From Glandiceps talaboti (Eukaryota > Hemichordata > Enteropneusta > Spengelidae): DNA of 64,000 bases. Position 1 is the first letter of the stretch. Each line of letters opens with the position of its first letter. The notes beneath the pieces are model-generated. The model worked only from the letters and a program-made list of their open reading frames with translations. It did not search any database and was not told the origin of the DNA. The stretch spans positions 18,182,342 to 18,246,341 of the forward strand of contig NC_135549.1 of NCBI RefSeq assembly GCF_964340395.1. The letters are read 5' to 3'. This document shows, one piece after another, positions 54,101-62,288 of this stretch. A program made the position numbers and the translations under genes.

Positions 54101-57100
54101 AATATATATAAATATGGATATTAAACTTAGAATTAGTTATTGTAATGTGTATGTTAGAAACTCAAAAAAAAGATCAGGTGAACTCCTCTTGGACTATCAC
54201 TATAAAACTGTTGATATAGGCACAAAACACACATCAGATTAATCTGAGGGCCATGTTATTAAAAAAAATAATTTCAACACACTGGCTATAAAAATGAGGG
54301 TGAGGCAATATTCAAGTCTTCAAATGAAAGCAAAGTGTTTGAAGCACCACTCTCTTCTTCCAGAATTCAGGCAAAATTAAATTCATAAAAAAAAAAAATT
54401 TCAACATACTATCATTTCTAATGAAGTGTTCCGTGTATCAGTAACAAACACACTCCCAACAGGTTATATTTTAATCTATTATACATTTTTTCAGCATTAA
54501 ATCTCAATGCAATTATTCCAAAACTAATAGCAAAAAGTTAAATTACAAAAAAGTCAATGATTATACACCCTCTCTAGAAAATAAATTTTCTGAGTCCTAT
54601 TCACTAATGTCCATGCATGATTTAAGAAATTATATAAAAAAACTGACTGCTGAGACTGTCAGAGAAGCTTGCAACCTTATCGTTTTCTCCCTGATGTGTG
54701 TGTGGTAAAGTTATGAAATTATTTGAGCAATGGCCTAGAAAAGATAACGACTCAAAGGCTTTCTATCAAAGCATATGGGACGTTTTGTATGTCACTTTTG
54801 ACATCCAAATATCATCGTTTTCCCATCCTTATTTCCGACCTGTCAGCTCTAATGGTTTCTAATTGATATGATGTATTATCCAAAGTCACTGTCTGACATA
54901 TGTTGCAACATACCCCTTATAGTTATACTCACACTCAGATCTGCCATTTTACATCCAGGATTTTGTTGACACTAGTAATGTAAAAGTATTAGAAATCTAC
55001 TCTTCTATACACATTAGTCATACGTTTCTCTTTTTCTTACAGTTTTAATAGTCAATTTCAAGACTAATTTGCATTTTTACAAATAATTTAATGTCTTTTT
55101 AATCACTTAACTTTGGTTGTGGATGGCTGAGCAGTAATGCCTGTGCTTACCTCGTCTGGGTTCAAACATCCCCCCCCCCCTCCCCGTGACCCAGCCTCAG
55201 CTGGGGTTGATTAAAAAAGCTATCCAGGTCTGTATTTAAGAAGGGTGATATTTAGTTGTGACAACAATATCGGGTACTCCAGGTTAATCCTGCTTCAACA
55301 TCAATAGGACATTGCTCTGTAGCGATCATTCAACAAAATTTCAAAATTTATTTGGATAAATAAAGATTATTTTATCTATTAGTCATTTATTCTTTAAGGG
55401 GGAGCTGTCAATACAAAAGTTCAAAAAGAAACTTAAAACAGGTCAAATCCAAATTATCCTAATTTGAAAATTTGTTTGGTTTCTGTATAATCTAAAACAA
55501 ATTGAAAGATCATTTTCTTGCAGGAAGAAAACACTGCAAGAACAAAGTAAAGGAAAAAAATATTATGAGACTCAGCAGTGCAGTGTTACAATAATATTTC
55601 CACAATAAAGCTTTTTCCGGGTAAGTTGATACTTTCTATCCTAAGCACACATCAAATGTGAAAGAATGAGTCCGTTCCGGAATAAAGACAGTGTGTCTGC
55701 ATCTCAAAAAATTTTTCCCAGATCACGACCTTAGCGCCCTAGGTGAAGGATTGCTAACTGATACATGGTCCCTCCTGTGGCCTTGTCCTGCTACTAAGTA
55801 TGGCTATTCAATCTACAAACCTTCAAAGATGCATCTACTAACGGCGATGTCTTTTGTTACGGTTCATTGCTATTGATGAAAACTAATTTGGGAAAATTAA
55901 ACAGGTTTTGGCAACTGATTAGGGGCAGTCTTAAATGTTTTCATCTTTATGCAAATTACAAAAAGTAAGGTTCCCTTTTTCAGAGAGGGATATGTAATGT
56001 AGTATTTAAACCCAATACCTTGTATGCTAATTTTGTTAGTGAACCCTGGTGAAACAATACCTAGGGAAATCACAGGTAGATTTTAGCAAGACTTACAACG
56101 CTCAGTAAAACAAATGTTTGAATAGAAAGGATGTACTTGGACTAGTAATGTAACTTCAATTCCCACCAAAAATGAGCTAAAGACTATGTTACGATTCCCA
56201 GAATCGTTTTCGGAACTTTTCATACATTTTTTTTTTTGGTTCACTGTCGAAGTCCAATCATTTTTAAGACACGTTAAATTATCAAGATAAAGACTCAGGA
56301 CTCATCATGCAAATTAGTTTACACAAAGAGGGAAATTTCATGATAAAAAAAACTATGGTGATAAAATCAGTATTTTTCCTAAAGTTTGGAAATCCAAGAA
56401 GAACAGACGGATCAAAAATCTGATAAAACTTGCATGAATTTCCATGCTTAGTACACAGATTATTTTGGTAGATTCAATCCTTAAAAATTCCTGGGGGAAC
56501 TAAAGATTTTACCAACTTTTAATAACTTATGCAGCCCTCAAAAATACCAGGAAATACAAATGAAATAAATAACACTCTAGAATAAAAAAAATAGATATTC
56601 AAGTTTACTAAATTATCATTTGAATTTGGGAAGAAATTTACTATTCTTAGTAATTCAGAGTACCAAATTTGATCTGTCGTACGCCACGTGCAAAAAATAT
56701 CAAATGCAAAATGTAATGTAACTGATACACAACAACTGTTTCATTGAAGATCTTGGAAGCAAGATTCCAAAATGCATTAACAGATCAAGTTAGTCTCTGC
56801 GGGCATTTGGTTGGATTTCATCTCCCAAATGTGAACCATATGGAATTTGCATGCAGATAAGTTGACATCAAAATTACTCCATCACTATTCTATATTTCTG
56901 TATGTATCTCAAGTCTGCATGCAGCTGATTTCTGTACGTACACGTAGTCTGCACAGAGCAGCTGCAGTTTATCGGATGTCGGCCTCCTATCAGTTTCAGT
57001 CCTTTACAACCCTTATTTTTTTGTAACAGGCATTTTCTTGAAAAAAATCTACAGAATATTGAAAATTATGCAAAATAAAACTCAGGTAGTTCACAATTAT

Positions 57101-60100
57101 GATTTCCGTTTATTAATACTGAGAAAAAATATTACTGATTGTCAGATAAGGGCCACTCAACGTATTGTACAACACAGGTCTATATTTTATACGTAGTTGA
57201 AAAAAAATACATTTTGATGAAAAAAAATTAATACTTAACAAAGAAATTGTGTGGTTCCTATTACTCTCAATTTTAGGATAGGTGGGGGAGTTAGATTTTT
57301 TATGTTATTTTTTTATTTTTTTTCATATGTGAGTGTTAGTTCAGGTAGATATTTCCATTGTTTTCCATATAGTCTCTGTGTTATTGGTTTCTTCTCATCA
57401 GATGTACAGCCATTACAGATTGGAAGAACAGTTTTATATTGTCTTTTTTAGTTGATGTCAGTTTCTGCATCCAATATTTCTTGCGAGACTTCACAATTTT
57501 ATTATTTTTTTTATTAGGCCTTACGAAAACCAACCTTTGAAAGGCTGTTGACAAGGTGCAAACTTTTTTTTTTTTAGGCATTTGTGTCTATTAAAAGTGG
57601 ATTTTAATAGTGCATCAAAATATAGAAAATATATACCAGAGCTGATTGGTATTGTTCCAACATGGACAAATGCTGTTCCCTAACACACTCCTTTTGGTTT
57701 TAATAAAGTGCTATATTTGTGGTAGTTTGGCCATAATATAGCATTCTAGCCATCCATACTTTTTGTGACAATTTGAGATGACCCCATCAGCAGCCATTAG
57801 GCCCTAACATGCCAACTTTCATTATATTCTCATATGCATCCTATAACTCACAAATTTTAGACAACCTGTCAAAATTTGAAATCATCACTCTCTCTTTTTT
57901 AATAAATTTACCCAGTCTAATGTTTCAAACAAAATTTGAGGTACAGAATAAAACAGTGAAAGAGTCTGACAACGTTGTGGAATTTATTCAACAATTGTTT
58001 GAAGAAATCCTTGAAAAGTATAGTGCAGTGTAGGCAGCATGCCAATGTGTTCTGTTGGGGTCAAAGGTCAATACTCTTGTACGTGTATCCTACAAGGTAT
58101 ACAAAATGTGGTTTAGTTTATTAATTGAGTCCTAGCCATGGAAGCAGTGCAGTACACATGGGATGTATCTCAAAAATCCATGGGCAAAACTGCATCTTTA
58201 TATAACATTTGTAACAGTCATTTGCAAAAAACTTTCTAAAAAGACAATATTTGTCAATTTTTTCCCCCAAAAAATTATTCTCACTAAATTGTACTCTCTA
58301 AATTGAAAATATAGTCATCAGCTATTTTTTAGGAATGTGATGGTGAAAGAAGTACTCGTTTGCGTATGCGTTTACCAATTTGGATTTTAAACTTTGCGTA
58401 TGACTACAGGTTTCGGACTCTAGCTCGATAGAACAGCTGTCATCTAATACCTATAGTCAATAAAATCACCCAAACCACCTTCACTGTGTGAATGTCCTTC
58501 AAAACTAATGCAGACTACACAACCCACAATCACCTAACTGCTCTAAACATGTTCAAAAGTCGTCTGTAAAGCTTATTGATTTTTTTATACAATTTTCCCA
58601 CTTTTCATCTTACTTTCAAATAACATTATACAATAGACATTGCATGCACATACATGTATGTAATTGTTGCAAAAAATCTAAATTCAAATGAAAATATATA
58701 CACAAGTGCTGGTACTGTGTCTCAAAAATCTCCATATGTGAGTGCTGCATACCACTTGTTATAACTCCACAACACAAAAATAAATAATTAATGAGAAAAA
58801 GCTAACATAACGTTTTAAAAGCATTTAATAAAAAGTTATTAAAAAGTCAAAGAATGAATCTATAAATATTACACCTATAATTAATAGTTACATAATTCAT
58901 ATTAGAAGTAAATTTTACTAAGGCAAAATAAAAAAAAAATAAAAAAATATGTGTTTCTGATAACCCAACCAACCCTAGTTTAAGGCCACCAACCCTAAAC
59001 ATTTTTATAAACATTGAAAACAAAAAGACAAGAAATTCTTTGTCATCTTGAACTTCGTGTATGATTAGTATGTCTGCTTTCTTTTCCCAGTGATGTCTGT
59101 AACATATTTCACCAAACTATCATAGAAAGGGTAGTTTGACAGACATTTCGTTTGATTTTGGGTTGGAGCAATATTTTTTTTAAAAGGTAAAGATACAAAA
59201 GTAAAGTAAAATAAAATCCTAACCTACCTACTCTATTTTCTGAGGCCGTGTTTGATATTGGAAACACACAATTATTTTTTTTTTACACCTAAAGGGTTCT
59301 TTCTTTTCACATTATGTAGCTGGCAATGAATTCAGACAGTAACTGACAACATGTTATGTGGAAATAGATTGAGCTACCTTTAGTAATTGGGTGTGAGTAT
59401 ATATATATATATACAGAGGTTCCAAGCTATTAGCTGATTACTGCCAATGACAATAAGTTAACTGTATGTGTTATCATTATGACAGCTAGCAGTACATATG
59501 TCCCCGATAATGCGCGAATACAAATGCAGAATACTTGGGTGCATACATACATGTGCAGTGTTCTCTGTGGCTGTAAACAGCACATGCACGAGTGCAAATG
59601 CTGCTAAGTTTTGATACTCAAGCTGGCACTTACGCATCGAGGGGTTCTGTTATTATTACATTTGTTTATCCAATAAAGCCAATTTCACACCCTCATCCTA
59701 TCATGCCCTCATTTGCATATCATTTGCATACATGTATACAATTATGTTTTCAGTATTGCAATGCAGTGCAAATACCACTAGTATGCACACTCACCTGTGC
59801 AAGTAATCAGTGGTATATGATATATATTTTATACTACATCAACCATACAAACCAAACTTGAAATTTGAAAAGAAAATAATACTGACAGGTTTAACAGAGG
59901 AAAATATACATTTGAAATACAATCTATTCTTTAATACTTTCTACCTGTTCTCAATCATGTAAGACAAAAACACATTAAAACATACTCGTAACTTTTTACT
60001 GGAGTACGACTTGCTAATGCCATAAGTTATAACTGGAACTAGATATTTAGTCACATAATTAACAATTTAATTGACATACATATAATGATACATTTCAATA

Positions 60101-62288
60101 TTTCATGTATACTAAACAGTTGAGGAACGTGCATACTAGTAAATACTTCAAATAGTCAAGGAAACTTGTACTATGCTATAAACTCTGCTATCAATAACAA
60201 AAGATGATGTTTACTATCCGGGCTATGAAAAAATATGTAAAAAGTATTTCTGAAAACCACCCAAGCGTCAAAGGGTTATACACAGTCGGCTAGTGTCACT
60301 TCATCACAATCAGAAATATAACTTTGTTTAGCATGTACAATATATTTTCAGTACACAAAAAAATAAAGTCTATACTATGAAATCTAAAAGATTTTGAGAC
60401 AGTAGTGCTATCAAAAAGTATTGTGTTTCTATTAACTTTTTCTAAATTCTAAAGTTTCATTTGGATTATGGCGCTGTTATTTGATATTAAGTAGTTACGC
60501 ATTTGACGTGAGGTACAGACATATTAAGACTTCAACTTAGACTCAATAAAAAAAAGTTAATGATGTTAGAAATGTGTTGACAGCCTTCACAACATATTGC
60601 AGCAAAGCAACATTATTCTTATAATCTGTAACCTCAATGAGTCTGACTTTTTAAACCATAAAAACATACACATAAAAATAAAAACAAAATCTCAAAAAAT
60701 AAATGGTATAGTATGTATATTCTCAAAGATAAACAGTAGCTGTTCTGATCATGAAACTATTGTAATAATGATTATGCCCTAAAAATAAAAACTTTTCGTA
60801 AAAAAATTAAATAAATAAATAACCGTTGGTGATACGTGACAATAACAAGACTCGGTAGAAGACTAACAAATGTAGTGCTTTCTGTAACTTTTTACATTTT
60901 TTTTCTTAAAATCTGCTAACCAACCAATCCTTCTGAAGTAAACCTGGCAATGAGAAACATAAGAATAAAAGAATGTTGCCTTCATAAATGTTTCTGACAC
61001 TTCATTATCGCCTTGGGCATTGTGAATATAAGGGAATAGAGATAATCTAATTCCAGACCACTTGGAGGTATTTTCACCTTTTTTTCATCTCATAATCAGA
61101 TAACACGATAGTTTTCGAAGTGTACTAATCGTGATCAGAAAGGCCGTTGTTTATCTTTTTGTCATTGTCCTCCAGCAGTCATCAAACATTTATGACTAAT
61201 TCATTTCCTAATTCACTATGAAAGACTATGACAATAAACTGTCCAGTTTATTATTTTTTTATTTTTTTTTACCGGAATTCCATCATGGCCATCACTCACA
61301 ATTACATCTCATAAGAGTTGGACTGTCTCAAACCAAGGAGAAGTGACTTCACCGTTTTTTCAACCTTGTTTACTGACGAACACAGCTCTGTAAAGAGTAC
61401 AGGAAGTGCTGTACAAACAGTGTGGTATGAAGATATTACCACTGAGGTATCAAATTATTCATGGTTAGATATCTTATCAACTCCACTTCATAGCTATCAG
61501 CATGTTAGCCTTACAGAATAACAACACTTTGTAGACTTTCCATTCCTTGTGCTGAGTGAACAACAAATTATCTAGGGAGTTCATGTTTCCTGTATCATGT
61601 TGTTGGAGTAAATTCAATTTCCTTGCTTTCAATTATTTCATTGCTGATAAATTGAAAGGGGGGGGGGGGGATTGGGGGGGCTGCTCAGTAAATTCAAACT
61701 TCATTTTTGTAATATCAGCAAATAATATTGTAATTTGCAACGTTTATAATTGTTTATTATGTTTTTAATGTTTATATTCTATATTCTTTGAACTGTGGAA
61801 ATTCTTAAAAATTATTTTAAAGCCCTTTGTAGCATATTTTAGTTTCTGGTCAACAAGAATATAAATTTTCAACTTTAAATAAAAAAGTGGCTATGAAACA
61901 CATAACATTTGTTCAAAAATTGTACAAAGCTGAGAAAGTTATAACCCCCCACCTCACTCCCAACCCCAACCCCCACCCCCACCCCATCCTTAACAAGGGT
62001 TGTTACTAGAGGGTATATATTATAAGACCAAATAGTATTATAAAAGTATAAACCAAGCTTTACTCTACCTCCTCCATTTTTGTAACAAAGATAAGGAAAC
62101 CTCCATACGTTGCCTAAACCGACAGCAAAACCGACACAAGACAGAATAAATTCGATTTTACGGTCCCATTTTGGTCGTTTGTAATCTTCACTGTCTTCTC
62201 CGGCTTTATCCCCGGGGCTATTAGAATCAGGGTTGCTATCCACTGGCTGATTCAAAGTCACTTTTGCATCTACTGGATCCACAGCCAT
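35306..62288 (-). CDS. SLC6A8: SLC6 Na+/Cl- symporter, creatine-transporter-like, complete
   Basis: Plasma-membrane sodium- and chloride-coupled transporter of small zwitterionic solutes, 12 membrane segments, 633 residues. Coding exons in order of translation: 62288-62069, 49503-49372, 48757-48535, 47271-47139, 45446-45312, 44023-43920, 42395-42271, 41264-41152, 39480-39343, 38627-38525, 37125-36980, 36264-36094 and 35464-35306. All junctions are GT-AG and phases agree. TM1 has [18 protein letters not shown]. Creatine-type marks are GFAV before that motif, a cysteine in TM3 (SFCNCYYI) at the place of the creatine-transporter cysteine, and LDSQFVGVEG in TM8; taurine carriers have LDSQFVEVEG. 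Glycosylation sequons lie in extracellular loop 2. Substrate is inferred; taurine or GABA remain possible. Odd points are an enlarged TM10-TM11 loop and a terminal PPPY. Confidence 0.93.
36094..36264 (-). CDS. SLC6A8: SLC6A8-like exon 12: TM12
   Basis: Encodes [20 protein letters not shown], then [19 protein letters not shown] and [18 protein letters not shown], the end of TM11, TM12 and the start of the cytosolic tail. Phase 0 at both ends. Confidence 0.95.
36368..36705 (-). mobile_element. tRNA-headed SINE with (ATT)n tail
   Basis: Read on the minus strand it begins with a B box (GCAGGTTCGAGCCC), continues through CCCAGCTGTATAATTGGGG, and ends AAGTGCTTTGAGC, TATATAAGAACCCAACATT and (ATT)n at 36371-36404. 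A truncated plus-strand relative is at 46961-47070. It lies in SLC6A8 intron 11. Confidence 0.82.
36980..37125 (-). CDS. SLC6A8: SLC6A8-like exon 11: long TM10-TM11 loop and TM11
   Basis: Encodes [13 protein letters not shown], then a Trp-rich insert ([16 protein letters not shown]) and [16 protein letters not shown] (TM11). The loop is about a dozen residues longer than the family's usual DMIGYRPGPWMK form. Splice sites and phase are good, so I keep it, but the 3' donor (GTT|gtaagt) was chosen to maintain the frame. Confidence 0.88.
37448..37904. mobile_element. foldback MITE with TTAA target site
   Basis: A 457-bp element between two TTAA tetramers (37444-37447 and 37905-37908). The arms pair over about 200 bases: the left end AGGGGAACACCACTCC against the right end GGGGTGGTGTTCTCT, then ACATTTTCATAAACTATAGG and TCATTTCATGATTT against their complements. 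TTAA plus AGGGG fits the T2/Kolobok pattern TTAAAGGRR described from Xenopus. No transposase. It lies in SLC6A8 intron 10. Confidence 0.88.
38051..38090. repeat. (TTA)n microsatellite
   Basis: About 12 copies of TTA in SLC6A8 intron 10; a related TTATCA run follows at 38398-38430. Confidence 0.95.
38525..38627 (-). CDS. SLC6A8: SLC6A8-like exon 10: TM10
   Basis: Encodes [20 protein letters not shown], then [15 protein letters not shown]. The GGMYVFQ/DFYSASG motif is typical of the GABA, taurine and creatine branch. Ends in phase 1. Confidence 0.95.
39343..39480 (-). CDS. SLC6A8: SLC6A8-like exon 9: TM8 end and TM9
   Basis: Encodes [16 protein letters not shown] and, after REIF, TM9 [24 protein letters not shown] is the creatine-carrier version of a position that differs among GABA and taurine carriers. 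Confidence 0.94.
39805..40315. repeat. 24 bp minisatellite in SLC6A8 intron 8
   Basis: About twenty units of CATGATAGCATAGTGAGTCC plus TCAA, some extended by GTGTCT. Units are directly adjacent, without spacers. Confidence 0.95.
40736..41030 (+). repeat. dispersed element with paired POU octamers, copy 1
   Basis: About 295 bp matching the reverse complement of 59541-59786. Shared blocks are CTAGTGGTATTTG, GCAATACTGAAAACAT, TGCAAATGATATGCAAATGA, GTAATAATAACAGAACCC, GTATTTGCACTAGTGC-like sequence and GCAGAGAACA. It contains two ATGCAAAT octamers ten bases apart. Confidence 0.82.
41152..41264 (-). CDS. SLC6A8: SLC6A8-like exon 8: extracellular loop 4 and TM8 start
   Basis: Encodes [20 protein letters not shown], then [17 protein letters not shown], the TM8 segment with the LGLDSQ sodium-site motif. 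Phase 0 at its 3' end. Confidence 0.95.
42271..42395 (-). CDS. SLC6A8: SLC6A8-like exon 7: TM7
   Basis: Encodes [20 protein letters not shown] and [21 protein letters not shown]7 with its conserved INS motif (a sodium and chloride contact in the family). Ends in phase 1. Confidence 0.95.
42620..42855. repeat. dispersed repeat pair, copy 1
   Basis: Shares ATTTTAGAATCCAAWATGGC, CTCTATGGGAAAATA, TTTCCTTGAAAACRARRTGG, CCAAAATTTGAAGT and GAGATTTSAAAAA with 44148-44370. It lies in SLC6A8 intron 6. Confidence 0.8.
43325..43725. repeat. degenerate CTAGCAATGAGGT repeat
   Basis: The motif CTAGCAATGAGGT or close variants recurs about nine times with uneven spacing, mixed with ACATTGTMACTTTT and GAATTGACTCCCTA blocks. 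An old, eroded minisatellite in SLC6A8 intron 6. Confidence 0.75.
43920..44023 (-). CDS. SLC6A8: SLC6A8-like exon 6: TM6
   Basis: Encodes [20 protein letters not shown], the substrate-contacting TM6, followed by [14 protein letters not shown]. Ends in phase 2. Confidence 0.95.
44113..44150 (-). repeat. G-quadruplex-prone tract 90 bases upstream of SLC6A8 exon 6
   Basis: C-runs separated by single A on the plus strand give G-runs of four to ten on the transcribed pre-mRNA sequence, about 90 bases before the exon 6 acceptor. Confidence 0.6.
44148..44370. repeat. dispersed repeat pair, copy 2
   Basis: Second copy of the segment at 42620-42855, direct orientation, with about one fifth of positions changed by eye. 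It lies in SLC6A8 intron 5. Confidence 0.8.
45312..45446 (-). CDS. SLC6A8: SLC6A8-like exon 5: TM5
   Basis: Forty-five codons: [20 protein letters not shown] (TM5), then [19 protein letters not shown], the extracellular loop 3 motif. Phase 0 at both ends. Confidence 0.95.
46657..46860. mobile_element. piggyBac-like MITE
   Basis: A 204-bp element between TTAA tetramers (46653-46656 and 46861-46864). Its ends CCCTTTCAGGACTAGA and TCTAGTCATGAAAGGG are inverted with one mismatch. TTAA followed by CCC is the piggyBac signature. No transposase. It lies in SLC6A8 intron 4. Confidence 0.85.
46961..47070 (+). mobile_element. truncated SINE tail
   Basis: The 3' part of the element at 36368-36705 in opposite orientation: TCCGAGCCAGGTGTAATAAT, AAAGCGCTTTGAGC, AAAGCGCTATATAAGAACCC and an (ATT)n tail. 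Confidence 0.82.
47139..47271 (-). CDS. SLC6A8: SLC6A8-like exon 4: TM4
   Basis: Encodes the end of loop 2, then [18 protein letters not shown] (TM4) and [10 protein letters not shown], the conserved second cytoplasmic loop. Phase 0 at its 3' end. Confidence 0.94.
47518..47850. mobile_element. PIF/Harbinger-like MITE, copy C
   Basis: Third copy of the family of 33099-33440. It starts TAA|GG and ends CTGACCAGAAACAATT, a T-run and GGCC. The right flank is TTT, so one target copy has mutated. It lies in SLC6A8 intron 3. Confidence 0.82.
47899..48130. repeat. dispersed repeat starting GGCC, copy 1
   Basis: Begins TTA|GGCCAAAAAAG, then TTTCTGCTAACCCGACCGAG, AACCCTAAACATTTTT and GACTTCGTCTATAAT. 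It resembles 58922-59090 in the same order. The right border is unclear. Confidence 0.6.
48535..48757 (-). CDS. SLC6A8: SLC6A8-like exon 3: TM3 and extracellular loop 2
   Basis: Encodes [38 protein letters not shown], then loop 2 with a cysteine pair ([12 protein letters not shown]) and sequons NFT, NTT and NGT. The loop is shorter than in the human creatine carrier. Ends EEFWN across the junction. Confidence 0.94.
48988..49028. repeat. (AAC)n microsatellite
   Basis: About 13 AAC units in SLC6A8 intron 2, with a shorter AAC run at 48766-48783. Confidence 0.95.
49372..49503 (-). CDS. SLC6A8: SLC6A8-like exon 2: TM2
   Basis: Encodes [20 protein letters not shown] and [17 protein letters not shown], the TM2 and first cytoplasmic loop signature of SLC6. 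It follows a 12.6 kb intron. Confidence 0.95.
50371..50510. repeat. 23 bp minisatellite
   Basis: Six units of GAGTGCAGTCACTGGTGTAA plus TAT, with small changes in the first two. Confidence 0.93.
50935..51460. repeat. CTGT array with higher-order blocks
   Basis: (CTGT)n mixed with CAGT and GCCT units. A block of about 60 bases, from CAGTCTCTGTCTGTCCGCC to CAACTGATCTGTCAGTC, occurs at about 50960 and again at about 51218. Open frames over it are artefacts. Confidence 0.95.
55114..55335 (+). mobile_element. degenerate tRNA-derived SINE
   Basis: The head GGTTGTGGATGGCTGAGCAG and the B-box-like GGGTTCAAAC are followed, after a C-run, by GGGTACTCCAGGTTAATCC, which resembles the central block of the SINE at 21985. 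It is more decayed than that copy. Confidence 0.65.
58922..59090. repeat. dispersed repeat starting GGCC, copy 2
   Basis: TAA|GGC start, TTTCTGATAACCCAACCAAC, AACCCTAAACATTTTTAT and AACTTCGTGTATGATTAG match 47899-48130 in order and orientation. A partial relative, ACCCGACCAACCCTATTTTC, is at about 23900. Confidence 0.6.
59541..59786 (-). repeat. dispersed element with paired POU octamers, copy 2
   Basis: Inverted partner of 40736-41030. On the minus strand it reads CTAGTGGTATTTGCACTGCA, CAATACTGAAAACATAAT, ATGCAAATGATATGCAAATG and AATAATAACAGAACCC in the same order. Both octamers are intact. Confidence 0.82.
61943..61985 (-). repeat. G-quadruplex-prone tract near the 5' end of SLC6A8 intron 1
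   Basis: CCCCCC, CCCC, CCCCC, CCCCC and CCCC runs on the plus strand give five G-runs on the transcript strand, about 85-125 bases past the exon 1 donor. Confidence 0.6.
62069..62288 (-). CDS. SLC6A8: SLC6A8-like exon 1: N-terminus and TM1
   Basis: Starts at ATG with A at -3 and G at +4. A 46-residue acidic, proline-containing cytosolic tail precedes [20 protein letters not shown], the first half of the unwound TM1 that binds Na+ and substrate. Ends in phase 1. Confidence 0.95.

Larger units (their letters stand above)
49504..62068 (-). other. SLC6A8 intron 1, 12.6 kb
   Basis: A very long first intron between TM1 and TM2 exons. Recognised contents are the 23 bp repeats at 50371-50510, the CTGT array at 50935-51460, a C-run at about 51838-51857, a SINE at 55114-55335, copy 2 of the GGCC repeat at 58922-59090, copy 2 of the octamer element at 59541-59786, and G-rich tracts at 61661-61680 and 61943-61985. 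The stretches 51470-55110 and 56100-58920 show nothing I can name. No second gene is supported in it. Confidence 0.7.
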
